DNA of 64,000 nucleotides from Pseudomonadota bacterium (GTDB lineage: Bacteria > Pseudomonadota > Gammaproteobacteria > Xanthomonadales > Rhodanobacteraceae), in the NCBI GenBank assembly GCA_029561145.1, contig JAKQJM010000060.1, positions 62,001 to 126,000 on the forward strand, written 5' to 3'. Both the position numbers and the translations under genes were made by a program. The notes beneath the pieces were generated by a model. The model was not told the origin of the DNA. It ran no database searches and was given only the letters and a program-made list of their open reading frames with translations. Each line of letters opens with the position of its first letter. Position 1 is the first letter of the stretch. Of the stretch, positions 17,534-27,215 are shown one piece after another.

Positions 17534-18718
17534 ATGAACAGCCATCCACCGGGGCCGCTGCCCGTCGTACAGCTCAAGATCGAACGTCGTTCGAACCATC
17601 CCTGGATCTACCAGAAGATGGTCGAACGCCCCGAGCCGAAACCAAAACCCGGCAGCATCGTCGAGATCGTCGACCGCAACGGCGACTATGCCGGGCGCGG
17701 CTTCTACAACGGCCACTCGCGAATCACCCTGCGCGTGCTCACCGCCGATGTCGAAGAGCAGATCGACGAGGCTTTCTTCGCACGCAGGATCGCCGCCGCC
17801 GTCGAACTGCGTCGCGACCTGCTCAAGCTCGATGCGGTCACCGACGCCTACCGGCTGATCCACTCCGAAGGCGACGGCCTGTCCGGGCTCGTTGTCGATC
17901 GCTTCGCCGGCACGCTTGTCATCGAATTCTTCTCGGCCGGCATGTACAAGCAACGCGACCTGGTCCGCCGCTGCCTGCTTGAACACTACCCGGACAGTGC
18001 GATCTACGCCTATGCCGAACTCCATGTGCAGAAGCAGGAGAGCTTCGATTGCGCGGTGCCGCCGATTCCGGAACCCACCGTCATCCACGAACACGGCGTC
18101 AGGTTCCATGCCGCACCGGGCAGCAAGCACAAGACCGGCTTCTTCGTCGACCAGCGCGACAACCGCAAGTCCCTCGCCGAATTCTGCGCAGGCAAGCGCG
18201 TACTCGACCTGTGCTGCAACTCGGGTGGCTTCGGCATCACCGCGAAGACCATCGGTGGCGCCAGCGAGGTGGTCGGCGTCGATCTCGATGAAGGCATCCT
18301 CCAGATCGCCGAGAAGAATGCCTATCTCAACAAGGCCAAGGTCCGCTTCGTCCAGGCTGACATCTTCCACTGGTTGCGCGACTTTCCGAACAACCGCGCC
18401 GAGAAGTTCGACGTCGTCATCCTCGATCCGGCCAAGATGACGCGCGACCGCGAACAGGTGATTCCGGCGCTGAAGAAATACCTCGACATGAACAAGCTCG
18501 CGATGGGCGCGCTCAAGCCGGGCGGAATCCTGCTGACCTGTTCGTGCACCGGACTGGTCAGCGAGGAACAGTTCCTCGACATGCTGCGCCGCGCGGCCTT
18601 CTATGCCGGTCGCACCCTGCAGATCCTCAAGGTGAGCGGTGCCGGCGCGGATCATCCCTGGCTCGCACATGTGCCGGAAAGCCGCTACCTCAAGGCCGTG
18701 TTCTGCCGAATCGACTGA
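17534..18718 (+). CDS. rlmI: RlmI-like 23S rRNA (cytosine-C5) methyltransferase family protein
   Basis: A 394-residue protein with an N-terminal PUA domain (LKIERRSNHPWIYQKMVE, GSIVEIVDRNGDYAGRGFYN), an RlmI-type central domain and a class I SAM-dependent methyltransferase domain (VLDLCCNSGGFGITAKTIGG, then VVGVDLDE). The usual DPP motif reads LDPAKM here, one residue off consensus; the later catalytic-type LLTCSCTG is intact. RlmI makes m5C1962 in E. coli 23S rRNA; the altered motif leaves substrate assignment open, so the symbol is tentative. The start MNSHPPGPLPVV was chosen because the frame upstream runs through the riboswitch region. Confidence 0.82.
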   Translation: MNSHPPGPLPVVQLKIERRSNHPWIYQKMVERPEPKPKPGSIVEIVDRNGDYAGRGFYNGHSRITLRVLTADVEEQIDEAFFARRIAAAVELRRDLLKLDAVTDAYRLIHSEGDGLSGLVVDRFAGTLVIEFFSAGMYKQRDLVRRCLLEHYPDSAIYAYAELHVQKQESFDCAVPPIPEPTVIHEHGVRFHAAPGSKHKTGFFVDQRDNRKSLAEFCAGKRVLDLCCNSGGFGITAKTIGGASEVVGVDLDEGILQIAEKNAYLNKAKVRFVQADIFHWLRDFPNNRAEKFDVVILDPAKMTRDREQVIPALKKYLDMNKLAMGALKPGGILLTCSCTGLVSEEQFLDMLRRAAFYAGRTLQILKVSGAGADHPWLAHVPESRYLKAVFCRID

Positions 18719-18755
18719 GCCGCTGCTTGTGCATTGCGGATCGGGTCGCGTCGAC

Positions 18756-18784
18756 GGCTTGTTGCAACCGCATTGCGGCAAGCC
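18756..18784 (+). terminator. hairpin downstream of rlmI
   Basis: Thirty-seven nt after the rlmI stop, 18756-18765 pairs with 18775-18784 in a 10-bp stem (two G-U pairs) around a 9-nt loop. No T-run follows, so it is not a canonical intrinsic terminator; it may stabilise the 3' end or aid Rho-dependent termination. Confidence 0.35.
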
Positions 18785-18914
18785 CCGGGGGCTGAAGCCG
18801 GCGCCAGCGCAAGCATCGCGAAGCCGCGTGCCGCTTCGACCCGTAATCCCGTGCTGCCGCTCCTTTGTTGGCTGATAGACTTGGGCGCTGAACATCCAAC
18901 GCTACGGATTCCGC

Positions 18915-19532
18915 ATGGCCACTCCCAGCAAGAAACCCGGCACGTCGAGGAAGCCCGCCGTCAGTCGCGAACAAGCCGAGGATGCCGTGCGCACCTTGCT
19001 GCGATGGGCGGGCGAGGATCCGGCGCGCGAAGGCCTGCTCGATACGCCAAAGCGCGTGGTCAATGCGTATGGCGACTGGTTTTCCGGCTACGCGATCGAT
19101 CCTGCGGAATACCTGCGCCGCACGTTCGAGGAAGTCGCCGGATACGACGAGATGATCGTGTTGCGCGATATCGAGTTCGAGTCGTACTGCGAGCATCACA
19201 TGGCGCCAATCATCGGTCGCGTCCATATCGGCTACCTGCCGGCCGACAAGGTGGTCGGCATCAGCAAGCTTGCGCGCGTGGTCGATGCGTTCTCGCGGCG
19301 CTTCCAGGTTCAGGAAAAACTCACTGCGCAGATCGCCCATTGCATCGAGGACGTGCTCAAGCCGCGTGGCGTCGGTGTGGTCGTCGATGCGGTGCATCAA
19401 TGCATGACCACACGCGGCGTGCACAAGCGTGGCGTGTCGATGATCACCAGCCAGATGCTCGGCGGCTTCCGCGAAGACGCGCGCACCCGTGCCGAATTCC
19501 TGCGCTTCATCAACATCCACTCGAAATCGTGA
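18915..19532 (+). CDS. folE: GTP cyclohydrolase I (type IA)
   Basis: A 205-residue enzyme that opens GTP to dihydroneopterin triphosphate, the first step to folate and pterin cofactors. The zinc-binding [14 protein letters not shown] (Cys and His ligands) is present, as are [24 protein letters not shown] and [11 protein letters not shown] (third zinc ligand Cys). The N-terminus has a short lysine-rich extension ([13 protein letters not shown]). It is the classical Zn-dependent FolE, not FolE2. It is followed after 85 nt by an MFS gene. Besides folate, its product could feed the pterin cofactor of the nearby phenylalanine hydroxylase (inference). Confidence 0.95.
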   Translation: MATPSKKPGTSRKPAVSREQAEDAVRTLLRWAGEDPAREGLLDTPKRVVNAYGDWFSGYAIDPAEYLRRTFEEVAGYDEMIVLRDIEFESYCEHHMAPIIGRVHIGYLPADKVVGISKLARVVDAFSRRFQVQEKLTAQIAHCIEDVLKPRGVGVVVDAVHQCMTTRGVHKRGVSMITSQMLGGFREDARTRAEFLRFINIHSKS

Positions 19533-19617
19533 TCGGCCCACCGCCGCGATCGCCCGCGCATGTGCCTGAGCTGCCGCGCCCTGCCCCGCGGCATCGATAT
19601 CCAGAGAAGCATTCGCG

Positions 19618-20940
19618 ATGACGTCTGACACCGACCACGTGCCGGTGCGCCGCGCGGCGGTCGTCTTCGTGTTCGTCACCGTGATGATCGACATGCTCGC
19701 GTTCGGCATCATCATTCCGGTGTTCCCGCACCTCGTCCAGCACATGACCGGCGGTGACATTTCAACCGCGGTGCGCTGGACCGGCATCATGGGCGCACTG
19801 TTCGGCCTCATGCAGTTCGTGTTTTCGCCGGTGCAGGGCGCGTTGTCCGATCGCTACGGCCGACGCCCGGTCATCCTCGCGTCGAATCTCGCGCTTGGCC
19901 TCGACTTCATCCTGATGGCCCTGGCCCAGGCCTTGCCGGTCCTGTTCATCGGGCGCGTCATCTCCGGTATCGCCAGCGCCAGCATCTCGACCGCGAACGC
20001 CTATATCGCCGACGTCACGCCGAAGGAGAAGCGTGCCGCGGCCTACGGACTGCTCGGCGCCGCATTCGGTATCGGTTTCATCATCGGTCCCGCGCTCGGC
20101 GGGTTTCTTGGCGGCGTTTCGGTGCGTGCGCCCTTCTGGGTCGCAGCCGGCCTGGCCCTGACCAATTTCCTCTACGGCCTGTTCGTGCTGCCGGAATCCT
20201 TGCCGAAGGAAAGGCGCAGCGCGCGTTTCGACATCGGCCATGCGAACCCGCTCGGCGCGTTGCGCATGCTGCGCCGTTATCCGCAGGTGTTTGCGCTCGC
20301 CATCGTGTTCTTCCTTGTCGCGCTTGCCCAGTTCTCGTTGAATTCCACCTTCGTGCTGTACGCCGACTACCGCTACCACTGGGGTCCGCAGGAGGTCGGT
20401 TACACGCTGGCCCTGGTCGGTGTATGCAGCGCGATCGTGCAAGCCGGGCTGGTGCGTCGCGCCGTGCCGCGTTTCGGCGAGCGACCGGTCATGCTGGCCG
20501 GTCTGCTGTTCGGCATCTGCGGTTTCCTGACCCTCGGCTTTGCGACGAACAGCGTCGTGTTCCTGCTCGCGATCCCGTTGCTCGCCCTTGCCGGACTCGG
20601 CGGGCCGACCACGCAATCGATCATCACGCGCCAGGTCGACCCGACCGAACAGGGGCGCCTGCAAGGCGCGATCTCGAGCCTGTCGAGCCTGGCCACGATC
20701 TTCGGTCCATTCGTCTTCAGCCAGACCTTTGCCTTCTTCATCGGTACTTCGGCGCCCGTGCACCTGCCCGGCGCCGCCTTTGTGCTCTCGGCCAGCCTGC
20801 TCGTGCTTGGCCTCGTGCTCGGCTGGCGCGCGACCGCCGGCTTGCACCCGCTGGCGGCCGCGCCGAGCGCGGTTGCCGAGCCCGGACCGCCCGGCAAGGG
20901 TGAATTGCCACCGCTGGCGGACGTCGAAAGCAGGGCGTGA
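19618..20940 (+). CDS. MFS transporter, TetA/TCR-like
   Basis: A 440-residue major facilitator with 12 predicted spans. The MFS motif A appears between spans 2 and 3 as GALSDRYGRRPVILASN, and GAAFGIGFIIGPALGG is the motif C (antiporter) signature of the drug:H+ antiporter-1 group. VTVMIDMLAFGIIIPVFPHL is very close to the first span of tetracycline-type exporters. FGLMQFVFSPVQG is also typical. Chromosomal TetA-like proteins may export other compounds, so resistance should not be assumed. The downstream methyltransferase gene overlaps by 4 nt (GTGA). Confidence 0.85.
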   Translation: MTSDTDHVPVRRAAVVFVFVTVMIDMLAFGIIIPVFPHLVQHMTGGDISTAVRWTGIMGALFGLMQFVFSPVQGALSDRYGRRPVILASNLALGLDFILMALAQALPVLFIGRVISGIASASISTANAYIADVTPKEKRAAAYGLLGAAFGIGFIIGPALGGFLGGVSVRAPFWVAAGLALTNFLYGLFVLPESLPKERRSARFDIGHANPLGALRMLRRYPQVFALAIVFFLVALAQFSLNSTFVLYADYRYHWGPQEVGYTLALVGVCSAIVQAGLVRRAVPRFGERPVMLAGLLFGICGFLTLGFATNSVVFLLAIPLLALAGLGGPTTQSIITRQVDPTEQGRLQGAISSLSSLATIFGPFVFSQTFAFFIGTSAPVHLPGAAFVLSASLLVLGLVLGWRATAGLHPLAAAPSAVAEPGPPGKGELPPLADVESRA

Positions 20941-21545
20941 ACGCGCACGCCAACAAGCCGTTCGCGCCGTCCTGCGAGCGCAATCGTGACCCGATCCTTG
21001 CCGTCCTGCGCGAGGCTTTTGCCGATCGCCGGCATGTGCTCGAGATCGGCAGCGGCACCGGTCAGCACGCCGTGCATTTCGCAGCGGCGATGCCGCATCT
21101 GAGCTGGCAATGTTCGGAATGCGCCGAACACCTTGCGGGCATCCAGAGCTGGCTCGATGAGGCCGGACTCGGCAACACGCCCGCGCCGATCGCGCTCGAC
21201 GTCGACCAGCCGGACTGGCCACCCCTGCGCGTCGATGCCGTGTTCACCGCGAATACGCTGCACATCATGGCCTGGAGCCAGGTCCAGCGGTTGTTCGCGC
21301 AGCTGCCGACGGTCCTGGGCGACAACGGCCTCCTTGCGGTCTATGGTCCGTTCAACATCGACGGTCGTCACACGAGCGAAAGCAACGCGGCATTCGATCG
21401 CTGGCTGCACGAGCGCGGCCCCCATATGGGCATCCGCGATCTCGCCGCGGTCGACACGCTCGCAGCGAGCGCGGGGTTGCGACGCGTCGCCGACCACGCG
21501 CTGCCGGCCAACAATCGCTGCGTGATCTGGCGGCGAGCGGCCTGA
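20937..21545 (+). CDS. DUF938 family SAM-dependent methyltransferase
   Basis: A 202-residue protein with a class I methyltransferase fold: KPFAPSCERNRDPIL at the N-terminus is the DUF938 signature, and VLEIGSGTGQHAVHFA is the SAM-binding loop. LDVDQPDWP and AVFTANTLHIMAW are also family motifs. The start is GTG, overlapping the MFS stop codon as GTGA, so translation is coupled. The substrate is not established for the family. Confidence 0.85.
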   Translation: MNAHANKPFAPSCERNRDPILAVLREAFADRRHVLEIGSGTGQHAVHFAAAMPHLSWQCSECAEHLAGIQSWLDEAGLGNTPAPIALDVDQPDWPPLRVDAVFTANTLHIMAWSQVQRLFAQLPTVLGDNGLLAVYGPFNIDGRHTSESNAAFDRWLHERGPHMGIRDLAAVDTLAASAGLRRVADHALPANNRCVIWRRAA

Positions 21546-21565
21546 TGCGACCGGTCATTCCGCGA

Positions 21566-21907
21566 TCAACGACGATCGACGCGGGTCAGCTCCACCCCAT
21601 CGACCGTCATCTTCCAGACGCCGTCGATCTGTCGCGGCGGTGAGGAGACTCTGAACGTCGTGGTCATCGGACCGATGCCGACGTCAAAGTCGTCGCCGTG
21701 GAAGGCCTTGAGCGGAGCATTGATCGACGTCGATGCGCCCTTGCGCAGGCGCCGGTAGTCGATGCTGCCGTCGCGCGTGATCAGCAGTGACATGCCCTCG
21801 GCTTTCCATTCGCCGACATAGGCAGACTTCTCGGGAGGCACGGCGACGCCGCAGGCGGCAAGCAAGGCTGCCATGAGCACAGGAACCAGGTATCGGCCAT
21901 CACGCAC
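21566..21907 (-). CDS. small lipoprotein, unknown function
   Basis: A 113-residue protein with a type II signal peptide: LMAALLAAC places the lipobox cysteine at residue 19. The mature part has an alternating beta pattern (AYVGEWKAEGMSLLITRDGSIDYRR, then GVWKMTVDGVELTRV), which resembles a small lipocalin/META-like barrel, though no family is certain. The residue after Cys is Gly, which usually allows outer-membrane sorting. It is last in a minus-strand run after the SnoaL-like gene and converges with the DUF938 gene. Confidence 0.75.
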   Translation of the reverse strand: MRDGRYLVPVLMAALLAACGVAVPPEKSAYVGEWKAEGMSLLITRDGSIDYRRLRKGASTSINAPLKAFHGDDFDVGIGPMTTTFRVSSPPRQIDGVWKMTVDGVELTRVDRR

Positions 21908-22009
21908 GGGAGTCTCCGCTGGGGTGGTCCAACGCCGAACCTCGGGGATCGCCGTCCCGGCGATCGGCGATCAACGCGGAGACCGTTGCGATCGTGATGA
22001 CGGGGTCGT

Positions 22010-22471
22010 TCATGCCGGCTGGCCTTTTCCATCCGAAGCGGTGGATCGATACGCCGCTTCTGCCTCGGGCGTTCCGGCAACGTGCCGACTCGCCTGCAGC
22101 ATTTCGCCCATCTTCGCGTGGACGAGATTGACGGCCTTGAGTGGCCGCAGCATGACCTTGAATTCGGTGATCCGGCCTTCCCCATCCCAGCGCATCATGT
22201 CGACGCCATTGACCTCGATGCCGTCGAGCTCGAGCTGGAACTCGAGGACGGCATCGCGGTCGCCGCAGATCTCGCGGAGATAACGGAACGTGTCGTTGCC
22301 GAGCACATGCAGGGCCGCGGCCAGATACTGCGTCGTGATCGCCTTGCCACGCTGCGGCGTGTGCACGACAGGCGAGTGGAACACGACGTCCTCGGCAAGC
22401 AGATCGACAAGTCGGCGCGCGTCGCGGGTGCGGACGATCTCGTGCCAGGTCGCAACGGTCAGCGCCATCAT
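22010..22471 (-). CDS. SnoaL-like/NTF2-fold protein
   Basis: A 153-residue protein of the nuclear transport factor 2/SnoaL-like superfamily. TWHEIVRTRDARRLVDLLAEDVVFHSPVV is the typical first helix-strand pair, and later strands read VLEFQLELDGIEVNGVDMMRWDGEGRITEFKVMLRPLKA. The first residues are MMALTV, so either of two adjacent ATGs may be used. The fold often binds or isomerises small hydrophobic molecules, but no ligand can be named. It sits 32 nt downstream of the DUF2207 gene on the same strand. Confidence 0.8.
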   Translation of the reverse strand: MMALTVATWHEIVRTRDARRLVDLLAEDVVFHSPVVHTPQRGKAITTQYLAAALHVLGNDTFRYLREICGDRDAVLEFQLELDGIEVNGVDMMRWDGEGRITEFKVMLRPLKAVNLVHAKMGEMLQASRHVAGTPEAEAAYRSTASDGKGQPA

Positions 22472-22503
22472 GCTCGTGCTCCGGGTCGGTCGCAGGTGCG
22501 AGC

Positions 22504-24390
22504 CTACCAGCCGCCTCCGCCTCCGCCACCACCGCCACCGCCCGAGGAGCCGCCTCCGCCTCCGCCGGAACTCGAACCCGGTGCGCTGGCCGAGGAGCTG
22601 ATCGCGCCGCTCAATGAGGATCCCAGCGAGCTGCCGAAGCTGCTCGCATCGAAACCACGACCCATGTCGCTGCCGTGGTACCAGGCCATTCCAGCAGCAG
22701 CCGCGGCGACCGCGGCGGGTCCGATCGCTGCGGCGAGCTTGTCGCCCCAGGTCTTTTCGACATCGAGCGCGAGCGCATACGGCAACAGCCGCTGGTACTC
22801 ATCGATATCCATCGGCGGCGCCTTGGCCCGCGCCAGGTCGTCGCGCTCGGCGACGCCGAGATAGAGGCGCAGGCCTTCAATGCGGTCGAGCCGTTTGCGG
22901 CCCTCGACGGTCGGTGCCTTCATCCAGTGTGCGAACGGGACCTGTACCCCGGCCAGCAAGGCAAGCAGGATCGCGAACAGCAGGCTTGTGCCCGAGGCCA
23001 GGAATGCGGCCGCAATGACGAGTGCGGCAAAGGCGATCAGGGCACCAATGCTGAGGCCGATCGGCCGGCGACCATCCCGCCAGGCAATGACCGTGTTGAC
23101 CAGCACGGTGCTGGTGATCGAGGCAACGATGAAGACGATGACCGTCGGCACGATGACGGCAGCGTTGACCGTGAGCTTGTCGAGCAGGAATGCGGCGACG
23201 ATCGCGGCAATCGAGATCAGGCCGCCGAGGCAGCCAATCCCGTCGTTGCGCTGGAAGTTGGCCTTGGCGTAGGCAGACTTCAGGTGTTTCTCGTGTTCGC
23301 TGCGCGCAGGCCCGATGATCGCGTGGTTCTCGCTCTTGAACTCGAGCTCCGAGCGTGAGCCGAGCAGGCCTTCATAGAGAACTCGAGCCGAATCCGCTAC
23401 CGATCCACCCGGCACGTTCGCGCGCTGCACCGAATAGGTCGACTTGCCGACCTTGCTGATCTTCGCGGCACCACAGACCCCGAGTTCGACCATGTCGGCG
23501 GCGAAGCAGCGATCGTCGTAGGCCATGCGCCGGATGTAACGCGCCCCGGCCGGCGAGACATCGGCAGGCGGGTTGTATTCCGGGATGACCACGCCGCCCT
23601 TTGGATCGCGTCCGACCCGGCGCCACTGCAGGTAGAGAAAGCCGACGACGACGAGCAGGCCGATACCGAGTGCCGCTTCACGCCGGTTATCGGCCGCGAA
23701 CCAGCCGAGCTTCCTGCTCATGTCGGGAATTTCCACGACGCCTTTCGGAAATCCGACGACGACGGTCAAGCCATTCTGCGGTGGCAAGGCGCGATTGGTC
23801 GCGATCTGCGCGTGGCCATCGTCGTTGACGCTCGCGCTGTAATTCTGCGCCTTCGAGCCCTGCGCACCGGTATAGCCTTCCACGCGAATCCGCCCGGCAT
23901 CAACCTGGCCGGGCAGGGCCACGATCGCGCTGGCTTCATCAATCGGGAAATCCCAGCCGTTGCCGGTCACGTTCCAGTACAGCTCGTCGTGATCGTCGAA
24001 GTAGCCGAGCTGGCGCGCCGTGCGATAACGAAAAACGTAGGTGAACTCGCCACTGCCAAGCAGCACGTCGGCACTGCCGAAATACACCCGCACGCCATTC
24101 GACAGCGCTTCGGCGTGCCAGGGTTCGGCCTGGCCATCACGGGTCACGTCGATCGGCTCGAACAATACATCGATTCGGTTGCCGTAGCGGTCGCGATAGT
24201 GGGTCGGGAAATCGCGGTAGATGCCGCGGCGGATACGATCGCCCTCGGCGCGGACCTGGATTGTTTCGCTGACCGTCATCGTTGCGTCGCGTGCAACGCT
24301 GATCGCGCTGTCGAAACGAAGGATGCGTTCGTCGGCGCGGACCGACAGGCAGCACAGCATCGACAACACGACAACAAGCAGGCGGGTCAT
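22504..24390 (-). CDS. DUF2207 domain membrane protein with glycine-rich tail
   Basis: A 628-residue protein. It has a signal peptide ([16 protein letters not shown]), a DUF2207 domain outside the membrane (about 20-240, including [17 protein letters not shown] and [13 protein letters not shown]), a span at about 248-265, a cytoplasmic segment, and two or more spans around 405-500. The last 25 residues are almost pure Gly/Ser ending in GGGW, the low-complexity tail common in this family and in YgcG-like proteins. Its start overlaps the LemA stop by 4 nt. LemA/DUF2207 pairs are widespread envelope proteins of unclear role. Confidence 0.85.
   Translation of the reverse strand: MTRLLVVVLSMLCCLSVRADERILRFDSAISVARDATMTVSETIQVRAEGDRIRRGIYRDFPTHYRDRYGNRIDVLFEPIDVTRDGQAEPWHAEALSNGVRVYFGSADVLLGSGEFTYVFRYRTARQLGYFDDHDELYWNVTGNGWDFPIDEASAIVALPGQVDAGRIRVEGYTGAQGSKAQNYSASVNDDGHAQIATNRALPPQNGLTVVVGFPKGVVEIPDMSRKLGWFAADNRREAALGIGLLVVVGFLYLQWRRVGRDPKGGVVIPEYNPPADVSPAGARYIRRMAYDDRCFAADMVELGVCGAAKISKVGKSTYSVQRANVPGGSVADSARVLYEGLLGSRSELEFKSENHAIIGPARSEHEKHLKSAYAKANFQRNDGIGCLGGLISIAAIVAAFLLDKLTVNAAVIVPTVIVFIVASITSTVLVNTVIAWRDGRRPIGLSIGALIAFAALVIAAAFLASGTSLLFAILLALLAGVQVPFAHWMKAPTVEGRKRLDRIEGLRLYLGVAERDDLARAKAPPMDIDEYQRLLPYALALDVEKTWGDKLAAAIGPAAVAAAAAGMAWYHGSDMGRGFDASSFGSSLGSSLSGAISSSASAPGSSSGGGGGGSSGGGGGGGGGGGW
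22507..22560 (-). repeat. Gly/Ser codon repeat at the 3' end of the DUF2207 gene
   Basis: About 54 bases of near-continuous GGC/GGA/GGT codons (seen as CCGCC/CCACC on the plus strand) encode the glycine-rich tail. Such tracts are prone to slippage, so tail length may vary between strains. Confidence 0.7.
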
Positions 24391-24920
24391 GGCGCACTCC
24401 TCTGTTCGGCACTGGCCTCGAAGAACTCTCCACGTTGAAAGCCGGCGAGACGGGCCACGATCAGGTCCGGGAAGTGTTCGATGCGCGTGTTGAGCTGGCG
24501 CACGGCACCGTTGTAGTAGCGCCGCGCGTACTGCAGGTGATCCTCGATCGCGACCAGATCGCGTTGCAGCTGCATGAAGTTCTCGCTGGCTTTCAGATCG
24601 GGATAGCTTTCCTGCAGCGCGAGCAGGCGTTCGATCTGCGCGCCGAGCTGATCCTCAAGGCGGGCACGGTCGGCGAGTCCGGCCGCGGCCTGGGTTCGTG
24701 CGCGCAGCTCGGTGACCGTCTCCAGCGCGCTGCGCTCATGCGCGGCATAGGCCTTGACCGCCGTGACCAGCTGCGGCGTCAGATCGTGACGGCGCATGAG
24801 CTGCACATCGATGTCGCTCCACGCCGCACGCATCTGGTTGCGGTCGGCGACGAGCCGATTGAACATCCAGATGCCGAGCACGAGGACTGCAGCGACGGCA
24901 ACGAGAATACCGCTCAACAT
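24387..24920 (-). CDS. lemA: LemA family protein
   Basis: A 177-residue protein with one N-terminal span (about 3-21) and a long helical domain. [21 protein letters not shown], then [17 protein letters not shown], then [34 protein letters not shown] are the core LemA signatures. The start has an excellent purine-rich site (AGGGGAAGGGG). It overlaps the downstream DUF2207 gene by 4 nt and starts 24 nt after the S9 peptidase stop, so the three are probably one transcript. The N-terminus-out, coiled-coil topology is known for the family; its function is not. Confidence 0.9.
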   Translation of the reverse strand: MLSGILVAVAAVLVLGIWMFNRLVADRNQMRAAWSDIDVQLMRRHDLTPQLVTAVKAYAAHERSALETVTELRARTQAAAGLADRARLEDQLGAQIERLLALQESYPDLKASENFMQLQRDLVAIEDHLQYARRYYNGAVRQLNTRIEHFPDLIVARLAGFQRGEFFEASAEQRSAP

Positions 24921-24944
24921 CCCCTTCCCCTTTTTTGGCCGGCC

Positions 24945-27215
24945 TCAGGGTTCCGCGGGTACGGTCGCCTGCACCGGTTTCAGTTGTCGATCCATCCAGT
25001 TCGCGATCGCATGATAGGCATGTTCGCGCTCCCCCGCAGACGACAGACCGTGCTTTGCGCCCGGATAGGTCATCAGGTCGAACTGGATGCCGCGCTTCTG
25101 CAAACCGGACATCAACGCGGTCGAGTTGACGAACAGCACGTTGTCGTCGGCCATGCCATGGATCAGGAACAGCCGCGAGGTCAGGCCATCGAGCCAGGCA
25201 AACGGCGCGCTGCGGATATAGCCGGCCGGATTGTCGGCGGGCGACGAAAGATAGCGTTCGGTGTAGTGCGTGTCGTAAAGGGTCCAGTCGGTGACCGGCG
25301 CGACCGCGACGCCGGCGGCGATTTCGTCGGAGGCCTTGCTCAGCAGCATCGTGGTCATGTATCCGCCGTAGCTCCAGCCGAACACGCCGACGCGATCGCC
25401 ATCGACCCACGGCTGCTCCTTCAACCAATGGATGCCACTGAGCTGATCGAGTACCTCGGCGTTGCCGAGTTGGCGATAGATCACGTCCGAGAACTTGCGG
25501 CCGCGTCGGGCCATGCCGCGGTTGTCGAGGGTGAAGACGACATAGCCGCGCTGGGCCATGTATTCGAGGAACTGGGTCTGCTGCGCCGCATGCGCCGATG
25601 CCGGATCGCCCCAGGCCCGCACGACCTTCTGCACGTGCGGACCCCCATAGTAGAAACTGAAAACCGGATAGCGCCTTGCCGGATCGAAATTGGCCGGTTT
25701 GTAGAGACGGTAATGCAGGGTCTGCCCGTCGTCGGCCTTGAGCGTGCCGAACTCGGGAGTGATGCGCGAATCCCGATAGCGTGCATACGGATGGCTGTCG
25801 TCCAGCGGATTCTTCTCGATCCACTCGATCAGGCTGCCATCGGCCTTGTGCAGGCTGACCTGCGGCGGCGTAGCCGGGTCGCTGAAGGTGTCGAGGTAGA
25901 CCGAGGCATCGGCCGAGAACACGCTCGTATGCGTGCCATCGCGCGTGCTGACCCGCAGCGGCGCATCCGCCGTGCTGCCGTCGAGCTTGAGCCTGTAGAT
26001 CTGCGTATCGGGGACGAAGTCCCGGTTTGACTGCACGTAGACGTATCCGCCCGTCTCGTCGACGCCGAGCAGCTTGTCGATGTTCCACTCGCCGCGGCTG
26101 ATCGCATGGCGCAGCTTTCCATCGATGCCATAAAGGTAGAGGTGCAGGTAGCCGCTGCGCTCGCTGGCCCAGATGAAGGTCCTTCCGTCCTTGAGGAAAC
26201 GCAGATCGTCGTTGAGGTTGATCCAGGTCGTGCTGCTTTCCCTGAGCAGATCGGTCTGCTCGAGCGTTGCGACATCGACCCGCCTGAGATCGAGCCGCTG
26301 CTGGTTGCGGCTTTGCAGCTGGTAGCTCAGATGCTTGTCGCCGTGCAGCCAGTTGACGCGGGCGAGATAGATGTCGGTGTCGGCACCGAGATCGATCCAG
26401 CGTGCTTCGCCGCCCTCGGGCGAGACCAGGCCGAGCGTGACCGTGACGTTTCGGCTGCCTGCCGCCGGATAGCGCTGCTCGATCACCTCGGTGCGGTCGG
26501 CAAAGACCTCGCTGCGCTTGATGATGGGAACCTGCGTTTCGTCGTAGCGTTCAAACGCAATCATTGAATCGTCGGATGCCCACCAGTAGCCATCGCTGCG
26601 ATCCATCTCCTCCTGGGCGACAAATTCGGCTTCTGCATTGTGGATCGTGCCGCCGCCGTCGAGCGTCAGTGCGCGCGCCTTGTTGCTCTGCAGATCGATG
26701 ACCCAGAGGTTCTGTTCGCGCACGTAGGAAACGTAGCGTCCCTTCGGCGAGATCTTCGGGTCGATGAACTCGCCGCCAGTCGGCAGTTCGCGAACCGCCT
26801 TGCCCTGTGCCGCCGCCAATGTATAGAGGTAGAGCTTGCCGCCAAGCGGGAACAGCAGGGTCTTGCCGTCAACCGACCATTGATAGTGGATGATGCCACT
26901 CAGCCCGGCCAGGCGCGCACGTTCACGTCGTGCCTTCTCGGCATCGCTGAGCGGCTCGCCCGAGGCCAGCGAATCGGCATCGACCAGCATCCGCGTCTTC
27001 TTTTCACGGATGCTGTATTCCCAGAGGTCGAGATGACCCTGGTCGTCGGCGCGCGGGCGCAGGAACGTGACGCGTTCGCCGTCCGGTGAAATCGCGAGTT
27101 CGCGCGGCGTCGGGCCATCGAGACCACCGCCGCCGAAAATGGCTTCGATCGTCAGCGGTTCGGCCATGACGCCGCGCAGCGGAATGAGCAAAAGGAGTAG
27201 CAGCAGGGCACGCAT
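24945..27215 (-). CDS. S9 family serine peptidase (dipeptidyl peptidase IV-like), exported
   Basis: A 756-residue protein with a signal peptide (ALLLLLLLIPLRGVMA), an N-terminal beta-propeller of the DPP IV type (about 25-490, containing the substrate-N-terminus-binding EAEFVAQEEMDRSDGYWW with the Glu pair) and a C-terminal alpha/beta-hydrolase domain. The catalytic Ser615 is in FGWSYGGYM, Asp690/691 in HGMADDNV and His722 in AKHGLS. The Glu pair EE indicates aminodipeptidase activity, releasing X-Pro dipeptides in the periplasm. The start at 27215 is preceded by GGAGG at 6 nt, which decides it over the ATG four codons upstream. Confidence 0.9.
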   Translation of the reverse strand: MRALLLLLLLIPLRGVMAEPLTIEAIFGGGGLDGPTPRELAISPDGERVTFLRPRADDQGHLDLWEYSIREKKTRMLVDADSLASGEPLSDAEKARRERARLAGLSGIIHYQWSVDGKTLLFPLGGKLYLYTLAAAQGKAVRELPTGGEFIDPKISPKGRYVSYVREQNLWVIDLQSNKARALTLDGGGTIHNAEAEFVAQEEMDRSDGYWWASDDSMIAFERYDETQVPIIKRSEVFADRTEVIEQRYPAAGSRNVTVTLGLVSPEGGEARWIDLGADTDIYLARVNWLHGDKHLSYQLQSRNQQRLDLRRVDVATLEQTDLLRESSTTWINLNDDLRFLKDGRTFIWASERSGYLHLYLYGIDGKLRHAISRGEWNIDKLLGVDETGGYVYVQSNRDFVPDTQIYRLKLDGSTADAPLRVSTRDGTHTSVFSADASVYLDTFSDPATPPQVSLHKADGSLIEWIEKNPLDDSHPYARYRDSRITPEFGTLKADDGQTLHYRLYKPANFDPARRYPVFSFYYGGPHVQKVVRAWGDPASAHAAQQTQFLEYMAQRGYVVFTLDNRGMARRGRKFSDVIYRQLGNAEVLDQLSGIHWLKEQPWVDGDRVGVFGWSYGGYMTTMLLSKASDEIAAGVAVAPVTDWTLYDTHYTERYLSSPADNPAGYIRSAPFAWLDGLTSRLFLIHGMADDNVLFVNSTALMSGLQKRGIQFDLMTYPGAKHGLSSAGEREHAYHAIANWMDRQLKPVQATVPAEP

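Noticed and set aside
22082-22864. Plus-strand frame with a long proline run (22500-22560)
   Set aside because: The prolines are the reverse reading of the glycine-rich tail of the minus-strand DUF2207 gene; not a TonB-like protein.
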